A stretch of DNA of 64,000 nt from CADEED01 sp035502995. Lineage in GTDB: Bacteria; Pseudomonadota; Gammaproteobacteria; Steroidobacterales; Steroidobacteraceae. The DNA is taken from positions 44,506-108,505 of the forward strand of contig DATJTW010000022.1 in assembly GCA_035502995.1 (NCBI GenBank). Reading direction: 5' to 3'. Shown piece after piece: positions 1 through 8,906 of the stretch (position 1 is its first letter; every line of letters begins with the position of its first letter). Below the pieces are notes generated by a model, which worked only from the letters and a program-made list of their open reading frames with translations, had not been told where the DNA came from and did not search any database. Position numbers and translations under genes: made by a program.

Positions 1-309
1 CACGTAATCCCCGCGGCGATAGTTGGTCGAGCCTTCCTTCGTCGCGATCCGGCCGGCGCTGGTGGCGAGCTCGGCCCACACCGGCGTCTTCTTGACGTAG
101 CGGCCCGGCGCGACCTTGCGATAGGTGCGCGCGAAGCTGCGCGCGTCGACGCTGTAGACGTCGCCGTCGTTGTCGACCAGCCAGTCGCCACGCTTGGCTT
201 TCTGATTCGCGCCCCACTTCCGGTAGCGAAGCCCGGCGGTTTCGACGTCGAGGCGGATCGCGGTGACCGCCTGGTCGGGCTTCTTTCGATAACGCAGTCG
301 TTTGTTCAT
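1..309 (-). CDS. PGDYG-type domain protein (partial, runs off left edge)
   Basis: Only the first 103 codons are inside the window. The start is an ATG at 309, with GAGGA seven bases upstream. The protein opens MNKRLRYRKKPDQ, followed by a compact segment with the pattern GDWLVDNDGDVYSVD, then SFARTYRKVAPGRYVK, then a TPVWAE stretch, ending in RRGDYV. That series is what I recall for the PGDYG protein domain (PF14083), a short beta-rich module of unknown activity. No signal peptide or membrane segment is visible. It follows the patatin gene on the same strand after 116 bases, so it may be the last gene of the operon that begins at 7220. The rest of the protein, which could hold an effector or sensor domain, is outside the window. 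Confidence 0.7.
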   Translation of the reverse strand, partial: MNKRLRYRKKPDQAVTAIRLDVETAGLRYRKWGANQKAKRGDWLVDNDGDVYSVDARSFARTYRKVAPGRYVKKTPVWAELATSAGRIATKEGSTNYRRGDYV

Positions 310-425
310 GGCGGGGTCCTCGCCGCGAGCCGGGACGCGATTCTGGCATGCCGGAGGCGCGGCGCCGTCGACGGCGACCGGCAATGACGCCGGTCCCGCC
401 GATCTCCGACACAGTCGCGCGATCG

Positions 426-3398
426 TTACGGTTTCGTCGTCGGATCCGGCTTCACGGCGCCGAGCCGCAGGAACAAGCGGTCGAACGTCAGCAGGTGGAT
501 GCCGCACAGCAGCCAGCCGACACTGGCCATCACGACGCCGGTGACCATCTTCGTCACGACCGAGCCCGGGTTCAGCGCCGGCTTGAGGCGTGCGATCCAG
601 GCTTTCGCCACCGGCAACGCGACGGCGAGCGCGATGGGGATCAGCAGCAACAGCACGTTGCGCGCGGCGTCGCCCAGCGGAATGCTCCACGGCACGTGCA
701 CGTCATGGCGCCATAGATAGACGAGCCCCGCCAGCGCGCCGACTCCCAGCGTGCCGAGCAGCAGCACCCGCAACGCGTTCAGCCAGCGATTCAGGTACCA
801 GACCTTGAACGCCAGGCGCGCACCCGTCTCGAGCTGGCGCAGCAGCGTCTCCGTGTCGCGCGTCGGCGTCTTCGCGCCCGAGCATGCGTCCTGCACGGCG
901 AAGAATCGCCATGGGCGGGTCGTCGGCGCTTCCGGCCGGCCGAGATTCGCCTTCGCCATCTGGTAGCCGCTGTACATCAGGCTCAGCGCCTCGCGGTCCG
1001 AGAACGAATCGAGGTCCGTGCGCAGGTCGGCCAGTGCCGCCTGGATGCGCCGCTCGATGCCGTAACTCGTCGTGTCGCCCGGCGCCGATGATGCAGTGAC
1101 CGGCCCCGCGCCCGGTCGTGTCGACGCCGATTGCACGTCGCGTTCGAGCTCCTTGCGCAGGTGCAGGAAGCCGCACTGGCGCAGCTGCCCCGCACGCACG
1201 CGTGCCTGCAGCTCCTGGTGTTGCGCGATGCGCACGCGCGCCTGCAACACCGAATTCGTCCGCAACGCGACGCCCAGTTCGCCGTGCGGCGGATTCGTCA
1301 GCGAGTCCATCTGGCCGCTGGCATCGCTGACGATCACGAGCTCGCAGTCCTGGTCGAGCAGCGCGCGCGTGCCTTGGTTGTCGTGGACACCGCCATCCAC
1401 CAACCGCACCGTGCGGTCCTTGAACAGACCCGGGATCACGATGGGTGTGAACAGCGACGGCACGCAGGATGACGCGGCGACCGCCGCGCCGAGCGGGTAC
1501 TGCTGCCACTTCTCGGGCGCTTCGTTGAAGTACACCGCGTCGAGACGTTCCGTCGCGTCGGCGGTGGTGCCGTACGACTGCGGCTCGCCCATGTACGACG
1601 CCGTGAACTGCCAGTTGCGGCCGGTGTTCAGCGTCGTCGCATTCAGCACGAGCATCGGCACCTTGGCGGCGCGACGCCAGTTCTCGGTGCGCGGCGAAAA
1701 GGAATCCTCGCGCCCGGTGTCCTTGTGCTTCGGGACGATGAACGCCTCGTTCAGCCAGCGTGGTGCATCCCCCTCCCCATCCTCGACGCGGGAATACAGG
1801 TGCTTCTCGTACAGCTCGCCGAGCCGCTGCGTGCGCGAATAGTGGCTGGGCCGGAAGATCATCAGCAGGTTCGACCACAGGCTCGCCGCGACGCGCATGC
1901 GGATGTTCTTCTGGACGCCGGCGAGGAACTGGTCCAGCAGGTCGATCACGATCTGCTCGTAATCCTCGCGCTCGATGCTGGCGTCCGGCTTCTGCTGGAG
2001 CAGCTTCCGCAGCAGTAGATAGTAGTGCGCGCCGACGATCGAGCCGCCGGACACGCAGGAGATGACCTCGACGTGCCGCAGCTGGTCGAGCTCCGCCAGT
2101 CGCGCCAGCATGCCGATGTGGAACAGCGACGCGCGGAAGCCGCCGCCCGACAGCGCGAGGCCGAGTTTGCCGAGCGAGCCGGCCCGGTCGTGCAGCGCCA
2201 CGGCGCCGCGGAACGCGACCGCCAGTGTCGACTTCAGCAAGGCGTCGATGTCGGCGCTGCGTTCGGGTTGCAGCTGCTTGCGCAGGCGAGCGGAGCGCAG
2301 CAGTTGCGAGCCGGTCGATTCCAGCTCCCACGGGCTGGCGTCGCGGCGCTGCACCTCGAGCGCTTCGGCATCGAGAGCCGCCTTGTAGTCAGGATCGGTG
2401 CAGGCCAGGCAGAAGGTCACGTCGAGCAACGTCGCAGGGATCCACCAGCCGTCGTCCTTCTTCGCCAGCGCCGGCAAGTCGCGCACCAGCCGGCGGCGTA
2501 CCGCGTCGGCTTCGGCCAGGCGTTGACGGCGTTCTTCAGGCGCGACTTCCGGCGGGATCTCGAGCGCCAGCAGCTCGCAGACGTGCGCGACGTTGATGCC
2601 GGTGAACGCGCCGGCATCGAAACCCTTGCGATCCGGGATCTTCAGCATGTGCTCGTAGCCGCGGCGGTAGTAAGCCAGCGCCAGCTCGAGATGCCCGCGC
2701 ACGCGGCCCGCATCCCACAGGCGCTTGTGCACCGCGCCGCCGAGGCCGAGCGTCTCCGGGTCGTCGCAGCTGACGAGGTCGAGACGACACTTCTGCTCGA
2801 GGATCTTCAGCGCATCGCTCAATCGCGTATCGCCGGGAAGCGACGAGTCCTTGTACGTGCACAGCGCCAGCTTCTGCGCCAGCTCGAGATTCTCCTGCGC
2901 CACGTCGGCGGGGCTGCGGCCGCGTTGCGCGCGGTCGTTCAGCAATTCCGCGGCGCGCGACAGCGCCTCGCGCGCGTAACCGTAGGCGCCCTTGCGCTGC
3001 AGGAAGCGGAAGTACTGCTTGCAGGTGTCGAAATCGTCGTCCTCGCGCAGCGGCCACAACTCGCGCGCCGGCGAATCGTTGGCGGACAGCTCGAGCGGCA
3101 CGACCTCGAACTCGCGTTTGCCGTTCGCGAGCGCGATCGTGACGCGGACGTCGAAGCGACCCCAGGTCTCGTTCTGGCTGATCTTCGAGTTCATCTTCAA
3201 CTCGAAGCCGGTCTCCGCGTTGCTGACGACGCGGTTCGGGTTCGGGAAACAGGGATGCAGGCCGTAGATGACCGAGCGGATCTCGGAGAGCTGCGCGCCG
3301 TCGCGCGGCTCGAGGCGCAAGGTCCAGTCCCAGAGATCCTTGCCGTTGAAGGTGGAGGATTGTTTGACGACGAAGCGGTTGGTGGTCATGCGAGTCAC
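426..3398 (-). CDS. pYEATS / TRAFs-binding-like / patatin phospholipase with C-terminal membrane helices
   Basis: This 990-residue protein has a mosaic layout. Residues ~10-105 (FNGKDLWDWTLRLEP onward) look like a prokaryotic YEATS domain. Residues ~110-385 are helical and resemble the TRAFs-binding / DUF4071 region found in bacterial signalling proteins. Residues ~405-800 are a patatin-like phospholipase. The oxyanion motif is GGGFR at ~418, the nucleophile Ser is ~450 in CVSGGS, and the catalytic Asp is ~668 in DGG. About the last 110 residues hold three hydrophobic helices, so the enzyme is probably membrane-tethered. The expected activity is acyl-ester hydrolysis of phospholipids. The GTG start at 3398 overlaps the upstream stop (GTGA); an ATG at 3389 is the alternative. 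It is the last of four overlapping genes. The patatin call is firm; the two N-terminal domain calls rest on pattern recall. Confidence 0.82.
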   Translation of the reverse strand: MTRMTTNRFVVKQSSTFNGKDLWDWTLRLEPRDGAQLSEIRSVIYGLHPCFPNPNRVVSNAETGFELKMNSKISQNETWGRFDVRVTIALANGKREFEVVPLELSANDSPARELWPLREDDDFDTCKQYFRFLQRKGAYGYAREALSRAAELLNDRAQRGRSPADVAQENLELAQKLALCTYKDSSLPGDTRLSDALKILEQKCRLDLVSCDDPETLGLGGAVHKRLWDAGRVRGHLELALAYYRRGYEHMLKIPDRKGFDAGAFTGINVAHVCELLALEIPPEVAPEERRQRLAEADAVRRRLVRDLPALAKKDDGWWIPATLLDVTFCLACTDPDYKAALDAEALEVQRRDASPWELESTGSQLLRSARLRKQLQPERSADIDALLKSTLAVAFRGAVALHDRAGSLGKLGLALSGGGFRASLFHIGMLARLAELDQLRHVEVISCVSGGSIVGAHYYLLLRKLLQQKPDASIEREDYEQIVIDLLDQFLAGVQKNIRMRVAASLWSNLLMIFRPSHYSRTQRLGELYEKHLYSRVEDGEGDAPRWLNEAFIVPKHKDTGREDSFSPRTENWRRAAKVPMLVLNATTLNTGRNWQFTASYMGEPQSYGTTADATERLDAVYFNEAPEKWQQYPLGAAVAASSCVPSLFTPIVIPGLFKDRTVRLVDGGVHDNQGTRALLDQDCELVIVSDASGQMDSLTNPPHGELGVALRTNSVLQARVRIAQHQELQARVRAGQLRQCGFLHLRKELERDVQSASTRPGAGPVTASSAPGDTTSYGIERRIQAALADLRTDLDSFSDREALSLMYSGYQMAKANLGRPEAPTTRPWRFFAVQDACSGAKTPTRDTETLLRQLETGARLAFKVWYLNRWLNALRVLLLGTLGVGALAGLVYLWRHDVHVPWSIPLGDAARNVLLLLIPIALAVALPVAKAWIARLKPALNPGSVVTKMVTGVVMASVGWLLCGIHLLTFDRLFLRLGAVKPDPTTKP

Positions 3399-4168
3399 TG
3401 CAACTTGCAGGTCGTTGCGATTCCGGCGCCGCGCATGGCTTCTTGCGCCGAGAACGCGGCGGCGCCCACGCGCTCTTCAGTCGGCGTGTCGACACCGCTG
3501 CCGCTGATGAGGCCGACGAGTCCTTGCAGGGAACAGAAACGTGCCCTCAGGTTCGGCTGGAAGACTTTTTCGAAGTCTTCCGGCAACGACGCGGCGGCAG
3601 CGTGCTGGTCGACGACCAGCTTCAATGTGCTGGCCGTGTCGAGTGCGGTCTGGATGGCCGTCGGCAATTCCGCCGGTTTCAATTTGCGTTTCAGATCGTT
3701 CAGCCTTTCCGCCGCATCCGCATGGCTGTCGAGAGTCGCGAGACCTGGACCGAGACGCAGGACGACGCAGTCGCCCGACTGCGCGGCGCCGCCGCCAGGC
3801 AACTTGTCGCAGGCAGAGATCCCCTTGTCGCTGAGCGACAGCAATCGGTTGTTGGTCGGCGGCCCGGCGCTCCACGCGGCGATCGCAGCAATCTGGTACA
3901 AGCTCGCCGCCGCGGATGGCTTCGCTGCCGCCTCGGCGGCATCGCCTTCCTTTCGGGCGGTATCGGAGATGTCAGCCAGCTTCGACGTCAACGATGCCAT
4001 GACGTCCGCCGACGGCGGCGGCGTCGCGTCCCTCTGGCGGATCAGGTCTATCAACTGATTGTTCAGCGCGATGATGTCGACCGAGTTCTTGAGCGACCCC
4101 GTCGGACAGCCCGTGAGCAGCACGCTGAGCGCGCCAACCGCCAACAACACCGGCACGATCTTCTTCAT
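3395..4168 (-). CDS. lipoprotein of the TIR/patatin cluster
   Basis: This is a 257-residue protein with a clear lipoprotein signal: MKKIVPV, a hydrophobic run, and lipobox LLTGC with the acylated Cys near residue 20. It should be anchored to a membrane from the periplasmic side. The mature part is mostly predicted helix, with stretches rich in Ala, Leu and Lys. I recognise no named domain or catalytic motif. The ATG at 4168 overlaps the upstream stop as ATGA, and its own stop overlaps the GTG of the patatin gene, so all three are translationally coupled. Longer upstream starts in the same frame lie inside the preceding gene and would put charged residues before the signal, so I rejected them. 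The tight linkage suggests it is a stoichiometric partner in an envelope complex, which is inference. Confidence 0.8.
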   Translation of the reverse strand: MKKIVPVLLAVGALSVLLTGCPTGSLKNSVDIIALNNQLIDLIRQRDATPPPSADVMASLTSKLADISDTARKEGDAAEAAAKPSAAASLYQIAAIAAWSAGPPTNNRLLSLSDKGISACDKLPGGGAAQSGDCVVLRLGPGLATLDSHADAAERLNDLKRKLKPAELPTAIQTALDTASTLKLVVDQHAAAASLPEDFEKVFQPNLRARFCSLQGLVGLISGSGVDTPTEERVGAAAFSAQEAMRGAGIATTCKLQ

Positions 4169-6003
4169 GACGAAACTCCGGCGGCCGTCGCGAGCGCCGC
4201 ATTGATGATCCGGTCGTCGAGGGGATCCGGCAGCGCGCCGGTGTCGATCACCTGCGTGATCAGCACGCGATACAGGCACAGCCATTCCTTGCTTCCGTAG
4301 ATTCCCATCTTCGTGGCCACGAGCTCGGTGAGCTGCGCGGCGAGTTGTTTCACCTTGGCCGAGTTCAGCAATGCGGCGGTCGCCTGGCTGGCGCTCGCCG
4401 AGATCGCCGTGATCAATGCCTCGCGCAGCGTCTCACCGAACAACACGGTGCCGCCGGCGCGCGCACCCTGCTGCCAGCGGGCATTCGCCACCGCCAGCAG
4501 GTCCTGCAGCAGCGTCGAAAGCAACGTGTTCGTCGCCGTGCCGGGCTGCACGCCGAGCAACCGTCCGGGGTTCGCGGCCACTTCCGCAGCAGCGACGCTG
4601 ACGATCGACATCCAGTCTTCCCGCGACAGCAACAGGTTTTCGTCGGCCGCCATCGCCGCGGCGATGGAGCCGACCAGCGCGTTCACTTCCGGATTGTCCG
4701 TCGTCGTGATCATGCCCGGCGTACCGGCAATCTGCGTCACGATGATGCGCACGAACGATTCGAGCGTCGCCGGGCTCGCCAGCATCCGCAACGCGCCTTT
4801 GTCGCCGGTGCGCAGGGCGGTCGACGTTGCGGCGACCACGGGCGTGAGAATCCGCGACACGACGTTCTCCCACGAACCGCCGGCGTCGAGACGCGCACCG
4901 ACGGCGCGCGCCGCGGCGTCGAGCGTGACCGCGCCGAGCTGCGCCAGCAGGTCGCGATCGAACGGCGGCGAGTGCTGATCGGCGACCGCGACGAGGTCCT
5001 TGAAAACGGCGGTTATCAGCTGGTCGGTGGCGTTCGCCGCCTTGCCGACGAACAGTTCCGGTCGCGCGGCGGCGAAGGCCAGCGTCGCCTTGTAGATCTC
5101 CACGGCACCGGCGCGCGAGAACGTGCGCTCGATGCCGAGATCCGCCGCCTTGAGTAGATAGGCGCCGGTGAGCGGCCCGAGCAGGCCGTCGTCGCCGAAC
5201 CGGCTGCCGAAGAAAGCGCGCGGATCCTGCGCGACTATCTTCATGCCCGCGGACGTCACCGGCCCGAGCAACGAGTCCATCACGTTGCGCCAGTCGACCT
5301 GCTTCGCCAATGTGTCGGGGAATGCGGCGACCAGCGTCGGCAACGTGCCCTTCACCAGCTGTTGCACGTGGGACTGGTCGATCAGCGCGTCGGGGTGCTC
5401 GCTCAACGCACCGAGCGCGGACTTCAGGAACATGCCGGCGAGCCGTTCGCCGAGCTGGTTGCGCGGGCCGAGCTGGTCCGTGTCGTCCGGGATGAACGCG
5501 GCGATGTTCGCCGCCAACGCCTTGACGAGCACTTCGGCGTTGCCGCCGACGCCGAACAGGCGCGGATCCTGCGCGGCCGCTTCTGCGGCCACATCGACGA
5601 TCGTCAACACGACCTTGGCCAGCGGCCCCGGCGGTTTCTCGCCCTGCGCCCACTGCCGGATCATCCACTGACCGGCGAACTCGTCGGCCAGCGGCTGGAC
5701 CTTGCTGTCGAGCGCCGCCTGCGCGCGCGCGTATTCCGCGACGAGGATGTCGAAATCCCCGACGACCGGCGGCGCACCCGCTTTCTTGGTGAAGGACTCC
5801 CAGGCCGGACGCGCCTCGGCGCTCAACATCGCCTTGTTGATCACGAAGAAGCCGCGGACCATTTCCTCGTTGGGAAACGTGACCGTCTTGAACATCGGCA
5901 ACAGGATGTCGCGTTCGCGCGCGTACTGACCGAAGGCCTGTTCGCCGGCGCGGCCGAGCCGGATCGCGGCGCGCACGGCCATGAGGATCAGGGTGGGATT
6001 CAT
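4165..6003 (-). CDS. 612-residue alpha-helical repeat protein, unknown function
   Basis: I recognise no family. The protein is almost entirely helical and rich in Ala, Leu and Val, and it seems to contain degenerate internal repeats. The phrases WRNVMDSLLGPVTSAG, WENVVSRILTPVVAAT and DWMSIVSVAAAEVAA recur at intervals, each followed by a short loop with Gly or Asp-Pro and then another amphipathic helix. This suggests an all-helical solenoid. The first 20 residues are mildly hydrophobic (MNPTLILMAVRAAIRLG) but do not form a convincing cleavable signal. The ATG at 6003 overlaps the upstream stop (ATGA). The 3' end overlaps the lipoprotein start in the same way. Position suggests a scaffold between the membrane protein and the phospholipase. 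Codon use looks like that of its neighbours. Confidence 0.78.
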   Translation of the reverse strand: MNPTLILMAVRAAIRLGRAGEQAFGQYARERDILLPMFKTVTFPNEEMVRGFFVINKAMLSAEARPAWESFTKKAGAPPVVGDFDILVAEYARAQAALDSKVQPLADEFAGQWMIRQWAQGEKPPGPLAKVVLTIVDVAAEAAAQDPRLFGVGGNAEVLVKALAANIAAFIPDDTDQLGPRNQLGERLAGMFLKSALGALSEHPDALIDQSHVQQLVKGTLPTLVAAFPDTLAKQVDWRNVMDSLLGPVTSAGMKIVAQDPRAFFGSRFGDDGLLGPLTGAYLLKAADLGIERTFSRAGAVEIYKATLAFAAARPELFVGKAANATDQLITAVFKDLVAVADQHSPPFDRDLLAQLGAVTLDAAARAVGARLDAGGSWENVVSRILTPVVAATSTALRTGDKGALRMLASPATLESFVRIIVTQIAGTPGMITTTDNPEVNALVGSIAAAMAADENLLLSREDWMSIVSVAAAEVAANPGRLLGVQPGTATNTLLSTLLQDLLAVANARWQQGARAGGTVLFGETLREALITAISASASQATAALLNSAKVKQLAAQLTELVATKMGIYGSKEWLCLYRVLITQVIDTGALPDPLDDRIINAALATAAGVSS

Positions 6004-7220
6004 GAGCCGGTTCTCCCGACCGGGCGTCCGGTCGTCGACAGAAGGATTCGCGCGCGTGCGGGACGCGCGGCGTTGATCGCGACCTTGAAGGCATCGACGG
6101 GCGTGGTGGGTGGCGCCGTCGCGCCGACGACCACGACCGGCGCCGGTTTGTCGCTCGCCGTCTCCTGCTTGAGCACGCCGAGCGCGCGCGCCGTGCGGGC
6201 GAGTCCGCGCGCGAGGTCGAACCAGAAGGGAGCGCCGAGGCCGATCATCGCGCCGGCCAGGATCACCGAGAAGAACCACGACAGACCGGCCAGAGAAGTG
6301 AACCGGATCCAGAGGGCCCCGACGCCTTCCTCGGTCCCGGGTTTGCCGGCCTGCACCTGACTGCAGCGTTCATCCTCGTAGACCCGCTTTGCCGGCTGGG
6401 GACCGTTCGCATCTGTCGACGCCGCGACATCTTTCCAGCGCCGGCAGAACGGAAAGACGTCGGTCGTGATAGCCAACCCGGTATCGCGCAGCTCCCCGAT
6501 GCTGCCCTGTGCCTCTTGCAGTGCCTTCTTGAAGTTTTCGAACTCCGGTTCGGTCAGACCCCCGTTGTTCTTGAGCGCAGTGAGCTCGGCGAGCCGTTGC
6601 ACGATGTCGACCGGGCGTTGCGCGCTCTCGTCCACCGCACCACCGTACTTCTCGATGATCTTGCTGGTCAGCGACTTGTCGGCCACCAGCGATTTCGCCA
6701 GCTGGATGGCATCGATGTTGGCGACGAACGCCAGCACCAGCGACAGGCTCATGCACCAGAACCGCGCGTGGTCCTGGAACCGCTGCGTGCTGGCAGCGCC
6801 AAACCGGTCGAACTTCATCGCGAGATCGTTGATGGCGTTGTCGACATACTCGCTGCCGCCGCGCGCGATCGCCTTGCCCACGTCGGTGTCGGCGAGGCGA
6901 TCGGCGAACTGCATCATCGTCATCGACGCGAGCTGGTCGGACTGTACCCGCTCGCGCACGACGTTGTTCTTGTCTTCGTAGGCTTGGTTGCGCGTGACCG
7001 TGTCAAGGAAGCGTTCGCGCGCCTGCCCGATCGTGACGCCGCGCAACAGGTGCCCGACGCGTGGCTTCAGCACCTCGTCGAACAGTCGCGCCATCATGAG
7101 GCGGAAGGATTTCTCCCGTGTCAGCAGTACCTTGTACGCGGACTCCATCACCAGCGTGACGATGGTCGCCAGCACGAACATGATGAGCGAGAACGCCAGC
7201 GCGGCTTCGATCCATCTCAT
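6000..7220 (-). CDS. three-helix membrane protein with a SHOCT-like segment
   Basis: This 406-residue protein has a strong N-terminal membrane helix (~5-27), a second near ~140-160 (FWCMSLSLVLAFVANID) and a third near ~310-335 (SWFFSVILAGAMIGLG). Between helices two and three is VQRLAELTALKNNGGLTEPE followed by FENFKKALQEA. This resembles the SHOCT pattern, a short helical hairpin often linked to membrane or oligomer assembly. The tail after ~345 is Pro/Ala rich and probably disordered. The ATG at 7220 has AAGGGG just upstream, which is why I prefer it to an earlier in-frame start. It is the first gene of the four-gene overlapping chain. I know no named family for the whole protein; it may be the membrane platform for the downstream proteins. 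Confidence 0.78.
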   Translation of the reverse strand: MRWIEAALAFSLIMFVLATIVTLVMESAYKVLLTREKSFRLMMARLFDEVLKPRVGHLLRGVTIGQARERFLDTVTRNQAYEDKNNVVRERVQSDQLASMTMMQFADRLADTDVGKAIARGGSEYVDNAINDLAMKFDRFGAASTQRFQDHARFWCMSLSLVLAFVANIDAIQLAKSLVADKSLTSKIIEKYGGAVDESAQRPVDIVQRLAELTALKNNGGLTEPEFENFKKALQEAQGSIGELRDTGLAITTDVFPFCRRWKDVAASTDANGPQPAKRVYEDERCSQVQAGKPGTEEGVGALWIRFTSLAGLSWFFSVILAGAMIGLGAPFWFDLARGLARTARALGVLKQETASDKPAPVVVVGATAPPTTPVDAFKVAINAARPARARILLSTTGRPVGRTGS

Positions 7221-7442
7221 GGAGCACCCCTTGCAGGTCGCGTCACGGGACGGACCCTTATCCTTGTTCCTGTCGCGAGAGCCGCGCCCATTCCACCGCC
7301 GGCGGACGGCAATCGGCTGCGCCGCTCGTTGCTGCATCGCCATTCGGATCGAGAGTGCCGCGTCCGCGCCAGTCTCGGGCTAGCTATCGGGGAGCGGCGC
7401 GGGGATGTTGCGCCGGGAGCGCGAATCACACAACCGGAATGT

Positions 7443-8840
7443 TCAGCGCGACTGATCCCGCTGGCGCTGCACCAATCGAGTCGCCAGTTGCCCGATGTCG
7501 TCGAACTCGAAGATCACGCCCGTCGTCTGGAGATGTTCGCCGGGAATCACGATCCAGCTGTGCACGGACCCCCGGTCGAGTCTCACCAGGACGGAATCCC
7601 GCGCGTGCAGCAGCTCGAAGAACTGCCAGTTGAACGACGAAGCCTGGCCGGCATCGATGTAGCTCTCGAAGAAGACGACGGTGCGCGAACGACGCAGCGC
7701 CTTCGCGAGGCGTGATTTCACCACGGCGTTCGACGCGAGCTCGTCCGCGGGCAGCTCCAGCATTTCCTGGTCGAGAAACGGTCGGCATCCGGCGGCCTGC
7801 AATCCGGCAGCGAGTTCGCGGGCCTGCGCCGCGAAGCGGCCATGCCGATAGCTGATGAAGAAATCGAATTCCCCGTTGGCGTCCCAAGCGTCCTCGACGG
7901 ATTCCAGCGAATAGGCGTCGGGAATGCCCCAGTCGCGCATGGGCTGAGCGAATACGGGATCCGATCGGAACACCAGGTGATCGGTCGCCGTGCGCCCCGT
8001 GCCATCTCGAGCCAACGGATCGGCGCCGGCGTCGAGGAGCCGGCGGACCACCGGCAATGCTCTCGCGTCGGCGGCTTCGTGCAGCGCCGTCAGCCCATCG
8101 CTGCTCTGCGCATGCACGTTCGCACCACGCGACAGCAACAGTTCGACGATGGCCAACGATCCATGGCCGGCTGCCAGCATCAGCGGAGTTTCGCGCGCCA
8201 GGCCGGATTCGATGTCCGCACCTGCTTCAAGCAGCATCTCGACGATCTCGGCCGAACCACCGGAGATCGCGCTGTAGAGCACGCTGCGTTTCTGTTCGAT
8301 GCGGGTCGCGTCTGCGCCATCGCGCAGCAACATCCATACGACGTCGGTCATGCAGCCATCAGCCGCGCCGTGCAAGACGGTCAGCTGAAATTGGTGAACA
8401 TCGACGATGGCCCCGACATCCGCGCCGCACTGGAGCAACAAGCACACCGTGCGATCGTCGCGCGTGTGAAGCGCGAGGCTCATGAGCTTGATGCGCGGGT
8501 GACGCTCGACGGTCGAATCCGGATCGACTCCCGAGCGCATGAATTCGACGAATCTCGTCACGCTCGCAGCCCCGAGTCCGACGAATTCATCGTCGTCGAG
8601 CCGACGCAGCGGGCGTCCTCGCCGCCACTCCCGGCCGGCGTCCATCAGTCGCCGCGTCAGTGCGGCGTCACGAGCCCGCGCCGCGAGGAGCAGCGCGCAT
8701 TCCTGCGAGTTTCGATCGACGAGCGTGGGATCGGCGCCCTGGGCCAGCAACGAGTCGACGGCAGGCAGATCGCCACCGGCGACGGCGCGGAGCAGTGAGG
8801 TTTTCCCATCTTCGCCAAACGCGTCGATGTCGGCCGCCAT
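7443..8840 (-). CDS. ankyrin-repeat TIR-domain protein
   Basis: In this 465-residue protein, residues ~10-290 carry about six or seven ankyrin repeats. Typical marks are TSLLRAVAGGDLPAVDSLLA, LLEAGADI, TPLMLAAGHGSLAIVELLL and TALHEAADA. After a linker, a TIR domain starts at ~324 with FDFFISYRHGRF, then FLDQ at ~355, and ends with a WQFFEL segment at ~405-410. Glu ~409 occupies the place of the NADase glutamate of catalytic TIR domains. The upstream SD is GGAGGG before ATG 8840. No signal peptide or membrane helix is visible, so it is cytosolic. TIR domains act as NAD hydrolases, nucleotide cyclases or adaptors, and ankyrins bind proteins. The gene lies 222 bases upstream of the overlapping chain on the same strand, so joint function is likely but not certain. 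Confidence 0.88.
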   Translation of the reverse strand: MAADIDAFGEDGKTSLLRAVAGGDLPAVDSLLAQGADPTLVDRNSQECALLLAARARDAALTRRLMDAGREWRRGRPLRRLDDDEFVGLGAASVTRFVEFMRSGVDPDSTVERHPRIKLMSLALHTRDDRTVCLLLQCGADVGAIVDVHQFQLTVLHGAADGCMTDVVWMLLRDGADATRIEQKRSVLYSAISGGSAEIVEMLLEAGADIESGLARETPLMLAAGHGSLAIVELLLSRGANVHAQSSDGLTALHEAADARALPVVRRLLDAGADPLARDGTGRTATDHLVFRSDPVFAQPMRDWGIPDAYSLESVEDAWDANGEFDFFISYRHGRFAAQARELAAGLQAAGCRPFLDQEMLELPADELASNAVVKSRLAKALRRSRTVVFFESYIDAGQASSFNWQFFELLHARDSVLVRLDRGSVHSWIVIPGEHLQTTGVIFEFDDIGQLATRLVQRQRDQSR

Positions 8841-8906
8841 CGCACCCTCCTTCGGGTGGGCAGCCTAACATCTGCATCGGAACGACCGGGGATCCCGGCG
8901 AGGAAT

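Noticed and set aside
426..3398. The patatin as a CBASS effector (CapV).
   Set aside because: No CD-NTase, E1/E2 or JAB gene is nearby, and the N-terminal pYEATS-like and C-terminal membrane regions do not match CapV. The only cyclase-like gene is 36 kb away and of class III.
2025..4058. A 677-codon plus-strand frame opposite the patatin and lipoprotein genes.
   Set aside because: It has no recognisable domain or RBS, and its composition is typical of a GC-rich shadow frame.
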